Shown here in pieces: positions 1 to 6,763 of a DNA stretch of 6,818 nucleotides; position 1 is the first letter of the stretch; each line of letters begins with the position of its first letter. Both the position numbers and the translations under genes were made by a program. The notes under the pieces were generated by a model that saw only the letters and a list, made by a program, of their open reading frames with translations, was not told where the DNA came from and did not search any database. The stretch comes from JAAZFF01 sp964405775 (GTDB taxonomy: Bacteria; Verrucomicrobiota; Kiritimatiellia; RFP12; UBA3636), in NCBI GenBank assembly GCA_964405775.1, contig CAYOPG010000099.1:1-6818 (forward strand), in the 5' to 3' direction.

Positions 1-123
1 AGACGCGTATTCCACGCGTTTTGTCCTTCAAACAATGGACTCGTTGTTGTATACTCATCTGGTGTGTTACGGCTCCATATAAGTGCCGGCACAACGGGAG
101 AGCTTCGTTTAAGAAACCGATAA
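1..123 (+). CDS. Possible C-terminal end of an upstream gene (partial)
   Basis: Reading from base 1, this frame stays open for 40 codons and stops at TAA 121-123, twenty bases before the PHP start. The translation has alternating hydrophobic residues typical of beta strands (GLVVVYSSGVLRLHISAG) and ends in a basic tail (LRLRNR). I do not recognise the family. Two other frames, one on each strand, are also open across most of this short stretch, so the openness alone is weak evidence. If it is real, the gene is co-directional with the PHP gene and could share its transcript. If not, these bases are simply the PHP leader. Confidence 0.3.
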   Translation, partial: RRVFHAFCPSNNGLVVVYSSGVLRLHISAGTTGELRLRNR

Positions 124-143
124 CCTATAGATAGACTTCTCAT

Positions 144-1193
144 ATGCGTTTTTACCTTCTACCTGCCGACGGCGTTTTCCGCCGGGCAAACCTGCACTGC
201 CACACGACGGTGTCAGATGGATCGTTCACCCCTAACGAAATAAAATCTCGATACAAGGCCGCCGGGTACGAGGTCGTAGCATTCAGCGACCATGAGGTAC
301 CAGTGTCTCACACGGATCTTAAGGATGAATTATTCTTGCCCATAACATCATACGAAATCGCGTTCAACAAGCCCGGTGTCTACGACAACCACTGGACGCC
401 GACCCACCATTTTAACCTTTTCTCCAAAGAAGAATGCCCGAAGCGTTTCCCTTACATTTGCCCTGATGAAAACACGTGGGGCAGCAAATTTTTTGCACCA
501 AACGGGTTCGTGCCGTCGGAGTTTGAAATCGACTCGCGCTCTCCAGACTACTCCCTGGAAGGTATACAGAAGCTCATTGATCGCGCCAACGCCTTAGGCT
601 TTTTGGTGTCATACAACCATCCGTCCTGGTCACTGCAGAACCCCGAAAACTATGTCCCCCTTAATGGCGTCTGGGGCGTGGAATGCTATAACACGGGGTG
701 CCACCGGGGCGGATACGTGCTCGACAATAGCGAGCTGCCTTTGTACAACTACCTGAGAGCGGGAAAGGACGTCTTTCCTCTAGCGCAGGACGACAATCAC
801 AGCGCGGGCAGCGAATTCGGTGGTTGGACAATGATTAAATCCCCCACTCTTGAATACTCAGATGTGATGGGCGCATTGGAGCGCGGAGAATTCTACGCAT
901 CCACCGGTCCATCCATAGATCACCTTTGGTACGAGAACGGTGTTGTCCATTTAGAATCGCCAGATGGAGCCTTTGCCTTCCTGACCACCGAAAGCCGCTT
1001 CCAGCGCCGCACCGCAGCGCCTGCCGGTGAGCGCCTTGTGGCGCGATTCGACATCAAGGAATGGTTGTTAACCGCGCGCGACCCCGCGCGACCTCATTCC
1101 GAACGACCATTCTTCAGAATCTCCGTTTACGACACACAAGGCCGCTGGGCTCTAACTCGTGGTTTCAGAATAGATCGAATTCCGGTTGGATAA
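144..1193 (+). CDS. PHP-domain metal-dependent phosphoesterase, substrate unknown
   Basis: A 349-residue stand-alone PHP (polymerase and histidinol phosphatase) protein, the family of metal-dependent hydrolases that cleave phosphoester bonds, probably cytoplasmic since no signal peptide or membrane segment is visible. Metal ligands appear in the expected order: LHCHTTVSDG (H18, H20, D25), FSDH (D49, H50), E71 in TSYEI, H88/H89, H159 in YNHP, and D217/H219 in DDNHS. After the core comes ERGEFYASTGP (about 246-255), which in my experience is typical of this stand-alone subfamily, then a beta-rich C-terminal region of about 90 residues. ATG 144 is the first start after an in-frame stop at 132-134, and it gives the MRFYLLPADG N-terminus expected for the group, though no Shine-Dalgarno is visible. 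The substrate cannot be told from sequence, and nearby genes do not suggest one. No terminator hairpin is seen after the stop. Confidence 0.92.
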   Translation: MRFYLLPADGVFRRANLHCHTTVSDGSFTPNEIKSRYKAAGYEVVAFSDHEVPVSHTDLKDELFLPITSYEIAFNKPGVYDNHWTPTHHFNLFSKEECPKRFPYICPDENTWGSKFFAPNGFVPSEFEIDSRSPDYSLEGIQKLIDRANALGFLVSYNHPSWSLQNPENYVPLNGVWGVECYNTGCHRGGYVLDNSELPLYNYLRAGKDVFPLAQDDNHSAGSEFGGWTMIKSPTLEYSDVMGALERGEFYASTGPSIDHLWYENGVVHLESPDGAFAFLTTESRFQRRTAAPAGERLVARFDIKEWLLTARDPARPHSERPFFRISVYDTQGRWALTRGFRIDRIPVG

Positions 1194-1204
1194 AAAATCA
1201 AATC

Positions 1205-1229
1205 CGCATGACAAAACCAATGACATGCG
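1205..1229. promoter_or_regulatory. Inverted repeat CGCATG-N13-CATGCG, possible operator
   Basis: The arms at 1205-1210 and 1224-1229 are perfect reverse complements, separated by 13 bases. The repeat covers the -35 hexamer and most of the spacer of the promoter ending at 1237, where a dimeric repressor would block RNA polymerase. ATGACA also occurs twice as a direct repeat, at 1208-1213 and 1220-1225. It does not match the E. coli (CTG-N10-CAG) or Bacillus (GAAC-N4-GTTC) LexA boxes. Six-base arms can arise by chance, so the operator role is inference from position. Confidence 0.35.
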
Positions 1230-1237
1230 TATATAAT
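1208..1237 (+). promoter_or_regulatory. Sigma-70-type promoter for the sbcDC gene run
   Basis: ATGACA (1208-1213, five of six matches to TTGACA) is followed after 18 bases by a perfect TATAAT (1232-1237). Transcription should start near 1243-1246, about 50 bases before the GTG of the 42-residue membrane protein. It is the best promoter match I found in the window. It sits in the only real gap upstream of the four-gene run, so it probably drives all of them. Confidence 0.6.
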
Positions 1238-1291
1238 GGCGACACCGAGGTTGATAATTAGGAAATCGCAAGCGGGAAAGGCGCTCATAAA

Positions 1292-1420
1292 GTGGAAGAA
1301 GATAAAAAAACGAATGTAAAAGGGAAACCCGCCCGCAGAAATGGTGTTGGGCCTGTAATGGTCCTGGCCATCATTATTTTGATTCTTCTCGGTGTCATCG
1401 GAAGCTGTGTGAAGTATTGA
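1292..1420 (+). CDS. Small single-pass membrane protein, 42 residues
   Basis: A short GTG-initiated frame that begins with VEEDKKTNVK. The first 21 residues are charged, with a basic cluster (K10, K12, R15, R16). They lead into a strongly hydrophobic stretch at about 22-37 (PVMVLAIIILILLGVIG), followed by S38, C39 and VKY. By the positive-inside rule the N-terminus is cytoplasmic. An AAAGG (1277-1281) lies ten bases before the GTG. The frame is closed upstream by TAG 1259-1261 and contains no ATG before codon 23, so GTG is the likely start; a 20-residue version from ATG 1358 is the alternative. The gene sits just downstream of a strong promoter and its stop is eight bases before the DUF4230-like gene. 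I do not recognise a family. IGSC at 36-39 resembles a loose lipobox, which would leave a mature peptide of only four residues. Real gene status rests on composition and context. Confidence 0.6.
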   Translation: MEEDKKTNVKGKPARRNGVGPVMVLAIIILILLGVIGSCVKY

Positions 1421-1428
1421 GATATTTA

Positions 1429-2148
1429 ATGGAAACGTACAAAAAAAAGATCCCCTCTATTTTCAGAGCGTTCAAAACCACAATTATTCTGGCTGCCCTG
1501 GCTGCGGTCGCTATTCTGGGAATCGAAATCTATAAATCAATCCAGCCCAAGGAGACGTTCTCCTCGTTTATGGCTAAGGACGAAGCTTGCCTAGAGCTTG
1601 CGACACGCAAGTTCAGATGGAAAACGGTTTATTCAAAAGACACGCTGTCCAGAAGCCACGTCAGCGAAAGAGTCTTCGATGTTTCGGTTGGCTTCGATCT
1701 AACGCAAATGGAGGACGATGATTTTGAATACACTCCTCCAGCAAACGGCACCGGAGCGACGCTGAGGATAGTGCTGCCCTCCCCGCGCATCCTTTCCATC
1801 GACAGCTTTATGAAAGGGAAAACGCTTGTAGACAGTCAGACGTTTTTCTCCAGACTTATTAAAGACAACAATAGCACCAGTGAAGAAGAGACCATGTTTG
1901 CCGCAAGTTTGACAGCAGACTTCAAACGCTACGGACTTTTGTCGGAAGAGGGGCTGACAGAGCCTCTTAAAAGCTACCTTATGCCTTTGTTTAAAACAAA
2001 ATTCATTCTCGACTCCATTGACATATCTGTGAACGGCGAAATCTCTCCCGAAAAAATGATGCGTGTATATCTCAGCGAAAACGCCTCGCTAACTAGTGAA
2101 GAGATAGATGGGATAATAAGACGAGCGAATCAAATCTTGTCAGAATAG
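1429..2148 (+). CDS. Membrane-anchored DUF4230-like protein
   Basis: A 239-residue protein with a basic N-terminus (METYKKKIPS), one membrane segment at about 17-35 (TTIILAALAAVAILGIEIY), and a soluble domain that should lie outside the cytoplasm. It resembles DUF4230, a widespread family of unknown function. The features I used are an early region of LATRKFRW and TVYSKD, the VGFDLTQM segment near 87-94 (families of this type have a similar Gly-hydrophobic-Asp-Leu motif), then TLRIVLPSPRILSID (111-125), and a helical stretch ending in PLKSYLMPLF before a final beta strand. The frame also runs up to a TTG at 1417, overlapping the stop of the preceding small gene. I prefer ATG 1429 because it is a standard start and avoids the overlap. 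It lies in tight tandem with its neighbours, ending seven bases before sbcD. The family call comes from recall of its pattern, not from a search. Confidence 0.8.
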   Translation: METYKKKIPSIFRAFKTTIILAALAAVAILGIEIYKSIQPKETFSSFMAKDEACLELATRKFRWKTVYSKDTLSRSHVSERVFDVSVGFDLTQMEDDDFEYTPPANGTGATLRIVLPSPRILSIDSFMKGKTLVDSQTFFSRLIKDNNSTSEEETMFAASLTADFKRYGLLSEEGLTEPLKSYLMPLFKTKFILDSIDISVNGEISPEKMMRVYLSENASLTSEEIDGIIRRANQILSE

Positions 2149-2155
2149 TACCCGA

Positions 2156-3403
2156 ATGAAACTCATCCATACTTCTGATTGGCATCTGGGAGGCAGGCTA
2201 CACGAGCAGGACCGAACGCACGAGCACGAAAAGTACTTGGCATGGTTGCTCGGACTTCTAAGAGAGGAAAGACCTGACGCCTTAGTAGTGTGTGGAGATG
2301 TATTTGACACGTATACCCCTTCGAACTCTGCCACGCAGCTCTACTATTCTTTCCTCGGCGAAACGTTCGGCAACAAGCTCTGCGGAACCGTTGTCGTCAT
2401 TGGCGGCAACCACGATTCTCCAACCCTCCTGAATTCACCTGGCACCGCCCTGAAATACCTGAATACCCACGTCATAGGGCAAGCTTGTGAAAACTTGGAG
2501 GACGAAACTGTTGTCGTAAAAGGCAATGACGACTCTCCCGGACTCGTGATCGCCGCCGTGCCGTACATGCGCGACGCGGATCTGCGCAATTTCGCCTGCG
2601 GTCTAAGCAACGGCAACGTGGACTTGAGCAATCGAGAGTCTGTTCTACTATACGGTTTTGGCGCGCGCTACGCCGCAGCGGCTAGTGCCGCGAGAAAGGC
2701 CGCACCGGGTGCGCCGCTAGTGCTTCTAGGCCACTGCGTTATAACATCGGCACGCTTTTCCGACGAGAGATCGGAACGCTCACGCTCCATAGGGGGCATT
2801 GATTCATTCTCCGCCAAATCCCTACCTGCTGCGGACTACATCGCACTCGGACACCTGCATATTCCGCAGGCAATAGGCGGCATTGAAACGCTCAGATATT
2901 CCGGCTCGCCGCTGCCCATGAGTTTTGCCGAAGCCGGCGAAGAAAAAAGCGTCGTGATCGCAGAGTTTGACTCGAGGGGCAAAGTCCCGGCCAGTATGCG
3001 AATAGTCCCGGTTCCATCTTTCCAAGAACTTGTATCTATAGCCGGCAATCTCGAAACAACACTGTATAGCATCAGAGAACTGGCAACGAAAAACACAAAC
3101 ATTTGGGCTAGCGTGGAAGTCAACGAGGGAGAAGGCGACATTAGGGGATTCTGGAAGGAAATAGACGAAGTCGTAAAAGACTCGTGCGTCAAGGTTCTTG
3201 TCAAACGCGATGCACGCCCGCGCAACTTCTCAGGCGGTATCGCCGGCACAGAAGCTGACGACCTTAAAACCCTAATGCCTGAAGACGTCGCGCGAGGTCG
3301 TCTCTCCGAGGAAAACCTCTCCGAATCAGAAACAGAGGAATATATGGAAATGGTGCGCTTCGCCATTAAAACAATGGAAGAGAACGACGAGGCGACCGAA
3401 TGA
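2156..3403 (+). CDS. sbcD: Exonuclease SbcCD, nuclease subunit SbcD (Mre11 family)
   Basis: The 415-residue nuclease subunit of the SbcCD (Mre11-Rad50) complex. With SbcC it opens DNA hairpins, removes protein-blocked ends and degrades double-stranded DNA with manganese. Every calcineurin-like phosphoesterase motif is present: SDWH (D8, H10), CGDVFD (D48), GGNHD (N85, H86, D87), LGH (H193) and GHLH (H233, H235), followed by RYSGSPLPMSF (247-257), which is characteristic of SbcD. Length is close to the roughly 400 residues of the E. coli protein. The C-terminal capping region (about 285-415) is less conserved and ends in an acidic helix. The N-terminus MKLIHTSDWHLG is exactly where the family starts, so ATG 2156 is secure even though no Shine-Dalgarno is visible. 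Translation may be coupled to the DUF4230-like gene, whose stop is seven bases upstream. Its own TGA overlaps the ATG of sbcC. Confidence 0.97.
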   Translation: MKLIHTSDWHLGGRLHEQDRTHEHEKYLAWLLGLLREERPDALVVCGDVFDTYTPSNSATQLYYSFLGETFGNKLCGTVVVIGGNHDSPTLLNSPGTALKYLNTHVIGQACENLEDETVVVKGNDDSPGLVIAAVPYMRDADLRNFACGLSNGNVDLSNRESVLLYGFGARYAAAASAARKAAPGAPLVLLGHCVITSARFSDERSERSRSIGGIDSFSAKSLPAADYIALGHLHIPQAIGGIETLRYSGSPLPMSFAEAGEEKSVVIAEFDSRGKVPASMRIVPVPSFQELVSIAGNLETTLYSIRELATKNTNIWASVEVNEGEGDIRGFWKEIDEVVKDSCVKVLVKRDARPRNFSGGIAGTEADDLKTLMPEDVARGRLSEENLSESETEEYMEMVRFAIKTMEENDEATE

Positions 3404-6400
3404 AAATTTTGCGGCTCACATTCCTCAACATCAATTCGCTCGCAGGTGAATGGAAAATTGATTTTACAGATTCCGCTTTCAATGAAGGCCTATTCCTGAT
3501 ATGCGGCCCGACCGGCTCAGGTAAATCATCGGTGTTGGACGCTATAATGCTGGCACTTTATGGACGCACTGTCCGCCAAGACATTTCGCAATCATCCAAC
3601 GAGGTAATGACTCGCAACACCGGCGAATGCTTTTCCGAAGTCGAATTCACAAGCCGTGGCAAAACATACCGCGCCCGCTGGGAACAGCGACGCGCCTACA
3701 ATAAGCCTAACGGGAATCTGCAAGGCGAGAAGCACTCGATCTTCGATGTAAGCGAAAACAAAGACATATCGGAGAACCGTCGAGGGGAAACAGGCAAAAA
3801 GGTCGCGGAAGCTGTCGGTCTGACTTTTGATCAGTTCATACGAACCGTGCTGCTAGCCCAAGGGCAGTTCGACCTGTTTCTAAAGGCCAACGACAATGAA
3901 CGGTCCGACATCCTGGAGCAAGCCACCGGCACTGCGCAATTCTCGCGAATAGGCTTTGCGATCTTCGCAAATTTCCAGAAGGCGCGAGATGCGTGGGAAA
4001 ACGCAAAAACTCGCCTAGCCAACATTGAAACAATGACGGAGGAGTCGCTTGCCAAAGCAAAAGAATCGCTCGCAGAAAAGAAAATAGCCGAAGAAAAAAC
4101 CGAAAAGATTTTCAAGGCTAGCCAAGCAGAGCTCGCATGGCTGAACCGATTCGAAGAGTTGCAAAAATCCCGAAAGCATATAGAACTCCAACTGGAACAA
4201 GCAGAACGTGATGAAAGGGAGTTGCAGCCGTTGCTTGCAAAGCTCTCAGTGGCAGAGTCGGCACGAACGCTTGATCTTCCGCATAAGAATCTAGACCATG
4301 CGTGGCAGAGTCTCAACACTGCCACGAGAGAAAGGCAGAAACGTGCCGACGAACTTAAGAATGCAACCGAGGCTTATAAAAAAGCCGTGCCGCTGGCACA
4401 GGAAGCATCAGACTTATTCATCAAAGTTCAGAAACAGCGTGAAGAAGCGAAACCGCGCATTGCCGAGGCTCGCAGGCTGGACAAATTGCTAGCGGTTGAA
4501 ACGGAAAAACACAACGCCGCCAAGAAAGCGCATGAGTCAACAATTGAACGCATATCCAAACTCATGACGGATATTGCGGAGACGGAAAAGAAGCTTGCCG
4601 AATGCAATGAAAAGAAGTCCGTCGCAGACTCTTTACGAACGGCGGTTGAAGCGGTTCCCGTCCCCGCTCGGTTCGCGAAAGAACCATTATTCGCGCACAT
4701 TGAGGCCATCAGGAAAGCAACGATTGAAGACGCCAAGATGAAAGAGCGTATTTTGGCGCTTGAGACCGAGTCAAACAAGTTCGGCATCGTTTTCGAAGAA
4801 GTGAAAAAAGAGTATGAACTGCGTCATCAGGATCTAGAAAAAGCTGTTGAAGACGCACTCGAAAATCAAAGGCTTGCCGAAAAAATCAAAAGTCTTGAAA
4901 AGCACAGGGAGGAATTAATTGAGGGACGTCCGTGTCCGCTTTGCGGCGCGACGAAACATCCGTTTGCGATTCATGACGACATCCTCGTATGTGATGAAGC
5001 TGCAAATGAAGTGAAAAAAGCCGAACGCAATCTCAAAACGCTTGAGAAGAGGCTATCTGATGCCAAGGATAACTTCAATGTCGCGGAGAAAGCTCAAAGG
5101 GACGCTGAAAGGATACGGGAGGAATCTTCTAAGAAAACAACAACTTTGGCTACGGCAGTTGAAAGAGAACTTGCAGCGCTGACTGAAACGATTAACAATC
5201 TCATAGCAAGCATGCGTAAGAGCAACGCAAATAAAAGCGAACTCGAAAAGACCATCGCAAGCAGCGGAGCCAGCGTCAGGGAATTGAAGGATGCAGTCGA
5301 TTCAATGCAAAAGCTTCGTAAAGAGACGAATGTGGAAGACCCTGACAACCTTGACATGGAAACGCAAGGTCTGCTCGACACCGCGTTCAGAAAATCGGAA
5401 GACTGCAAGAACGCCATGAACACCTCAAAGACTACTGAAGAAATGGCGCGCGAAGAATTCCACAGAAGTCAGGAAGCCGAAAAAATTGCCAAAGAGAAAC
5501 ACGAAGAAGAGGAAGCTAAATTCGTCAAACGTCTTTCAGGATTGAATTTCGTAGATATGGCAGAGTGGGAATCGGCGCGTTGGGACGACGATAAAATCGA
5601 GAACACCAAGGCTCGACGCGATGAACTTGTTACGAAAAAAATGCAGCTAGAAACTCTGCGCAAAAACAACGAGGAAGAAATCGCCGAACACAAAAAGCTG
5701 TCGCGTTCGGAACGCGACATAGAAACCGCAACTGCGGAGTTGAAGGCTTGCGAGACGACTCTGGGTGAATTAAGGACTGAGATTGCCGAGATTGAGGCGG
5801 AACTGAAGCACAACGAATCCGCGCAAGTAAACCGGCGTAGACTTGAAAATGAACTCAGAATGCTAGAATCCAAAGCGGCGAAGTGGAACTCGCTCAACAG
5901 ATGGTTGGGAGGTGCAAATGGCGAACAATTCAAACGCTACGCGCAGGGGATCACATTGCGCAAGCTCCTCGCACTGTCAAACCCACATCTCGCCAGGATC
6001 ACCAAGGGAAGATACCGCATGGGATGGAGCGTGGATGCTGACACTACCGGAGCTAAGCGCAGCGAATTTCTGCTACCAGTAATAGTCGATTCAGAGCAAG
6101 GCAACGAAATGCGCCCCGTGTCGAATCTATCCGGCGGAGAAACATTTCAGGTTTCGCTGGCTCTTGCCCTCGGGCTATCATCAATGGCGGCAAGTGGTCT
6201 AAACATTGACTCTATGTTCCTCGACGAGGGATTCGGAACACTTGACGGCGAGTCGCTTGGGATGGCGTTGGACACGCTTTCAAACGTCCAGCGCGACGGC
6301 AAACTAATCGGTATAATCTCCCATATCGGCGAAGTGCGCGAACGCATACAAGTGCAGATACAAGCCACACCTATCGGGGGCGGCAGGAGCAAACTATCCG

Positions 6401-6417
6401 GCGCCGGAGTGGATTAG
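3400..6417 (+). CDS. sbcC: Exonuclease SbcCD, ATPase subunit SbcC (Rad50 family)
   Basis: The 1005-residue SMC-like ATPase partner of SbcD. Its ATP-driven opening and closing gives the nuclease access to DNA ends. N-terminal half: Walker A GPTGSGKSS (36-44) and a Q-loop in LLAQGQFDLFL (Q156). Two long coiled-coil arms, about 185-500 and 525-825, are rich in Glu, Lys and Ala and flank the zinc hook CPLCGATKHP (C512, C515), almost exactly at mid-protein; pairs of hooks bind one zinc ion and join two molecules. C-terminal half: NGEQFKRYAQG (840-850), signature NLSGGE (909-914), Walker B with catalytic glutamate FLDEGFGTLD (D942, E943, D949) and the H-loop histidine H975 in ISH. Size is near the E. 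coli 1048. All functional residues are intact. ATG 3400 overlaps the sbcD stop as ATGA and has GAGG at 3389-3392, so coupled translation is likely. The long Ser-rich antisense frames within it are reflections of the coiled-coil codons. Confidence 0.97.
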   Translation: MKILRLTFLNINSLAGEWKIDFTDSAFNEGLFLICGPTGSGKSSVLDAIMLALYGRTVRQDISQSSNEVMTRNTGECFSEVEFTSRGKTYRARWEQRRAYNKPNGNLQGEKHSIFDVSENKDISENRRGETGKKVAEAVGLTFDQFIRTVLLAQGQFDLFLKANDNERSDILEQATGTAQFSRIGFAIFANFQKARDAWENAKTRLANIETMTEESLAKAKESLAEKKIAEEKTEKIFKASQAELAWLNRFEELQKSRKHIELQLEQAERDERELQPLLAKLSVAESARTLDLPHKNLDHAWQSLNTATRERQKRADELKNATEAYKKAVPLAQEASDLFIKVQKQREEAKPRIAEARRLDKLLAVETEKHNAAKKAHESTIERISKLMTDIAETEKKLAECNEKKSVADSLRTAVEAVPVPARFAKEPLFAHIEAIRKATIEDAKMKERILALETESNKFGIVFEEVKKEYELRHQDLEKAVEDALENQRLAEKIKSLEKHREELIEGRPCPLCGATKHPFAIHDDILVCDEAANEVKKAERNLKTLEKRLSDAKDNFNVAEKAQRDAERIREESSKKTTTLATAVERELAALTETINNLIASMRKSNANKSELEKTIASSGASVRELKDAVDSMQKLRKETNVEDPDNLDMETQGLLDTAFRKSEDCKNAMNTSKTTEEMAREEFHRSQEAEKIAKEKHEEEEAKFVKRLSGLNFVDMAEWESARWDDDKIENTKARRDELVTKKMQLETLRKNNEEEIAEHKKLSRSERDIETATAELKACETTLGELRTEIAEIEAELKHNESAQVNRRRLENELRMLESKAAKWNSLNRWLGGANGEQFKRYAQGITLRKLLALSNPHLARITKGRYRMGWSVDADTTGAKRSEFLLPVIVDSEQGNEMRPVSNLSGGETFQVSLALALGLSSMAASGLNIDSMFLDEGFGTLDGESLGMALDTLSNVQRDGKLIGIISHIGEVRERIQVQIQATPIGGGRSKLSGAGVD

Positions 6418-6421
6418 CGAG

Positions 6422-6763
6422 CTACCGGAAATCGTCCTCGTATATCGTAACGTACTCGGTTCCATAGGGAACGGAGTAAACCCGCAAGCGGCTTCCCCAG
6501 TATACAGTGAACCTGATGTCACTCCCGAGAGTGGTGTCATAGTAAACCGAAACATCATTGCGCTTGCGCGCCGGGATGTACACTGTGCTGTCGTCCGTAT
6601 CTGGATCGCTGGCGTACACAACGCGTATGGGATCATCGATATTGTTTGCTATTACAAAAGACGTTGTCCTGCCGGTTGCGGAATAATAAAAAGAGCCGTT
6701 CTCGCAACCTGCGAATAACACAAGAGCAAGGACAACAGGCAAGAGCACAGAATAGTTGCGCAT
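6422..6763 (-). CDS. Small putative lipoprotein, tyrosine-rich, function unknown
   Basis: A 113-residue protein read leftward. MRNYSVLLPVVLALVLFAGC is a classic lipoprotein signal: short basic start, hydrophobic core, then LFAGC with the lipid-attached cysteine at position 20. The mature part (about 94 residues) has 11 tyrosines, many hydroxyl and acidic residues, and alternating patterns such as FVIANN, RVVYAS and RFTVYW that suggest an all-beta fold. I do not recognise the family. The frame continues upstream to ATG 6796, with GTG codons at 6788-6790 and 6785-6787, which would add up to 11 residues (for example a VKINKIFV start). No good Shine-Dalgarno supports any one start, so the N-terminus is uncertain. 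TAAAAT at 6809-6814 on this strand could be a -10 element, but its -35 would lie beyond the window. The 3' end faces sbcC with four bases between the stop codons. Confidence 0.75.
   Translation of the reverse strand: MRNYSVLLPVVLALVLFAGCENGSFYYSATGRTTSFVIANNIDDPIRVVYASDPDTDDSTVYIPARKRNDVSVYYDTTLGSDIRFTVYWGSRLRVYSVPYGTEYVTIYEDDFR

Noticed and set aside
27..55. Promoter-like TTCAAA-17-TATACT upstream of the PHP gene
   Set aside because: The -35 matches only four of six bases and the site may lie inside the coding end of an upstream gene; too weak to annotate.
1061..1261. 66-codon + strand frame overlapping the PHP 3' end
   Set aside because: It overlaps the PHP gene out of frame and runs through the promoter region; the peptide has no protein-like pattern.
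2836..3366. 176-codon - strand open frame inside sbcD
   Set aside because: It lies entirely antisense to the conserved SbcD coding sequence and shows low-complexity Ser-rich composition.
3831..4325. Long - strand open frame of 164 codons inside sbcC, with similar ones at 4428-4787, 5094-5423 and 5469-5933
   Set aside because: They are serine-rich antisense reflections of Glu/Lys/Ala coiled-coil codons in a certain SbcC frame, with no motif or gene-like start.
6397..6408. Perfect 12-bp palindrome TCCGGCGCCGGA near the sbcC 3' end
   Set aside because: It lies in coding sequence, leaves only a four-pair stem when folded with a loop, and has no T-run, so it is not a convincing terminator.
3400..6417. 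Possibility that the sbcC-like gene is another SMC or Rad50-like defence ATPase
   Set aside because: The CPLCG hook at mid-length, FLDEGFGTLD Walker B and overlap with a canonical sbcD identify it as ordinary SbcC.
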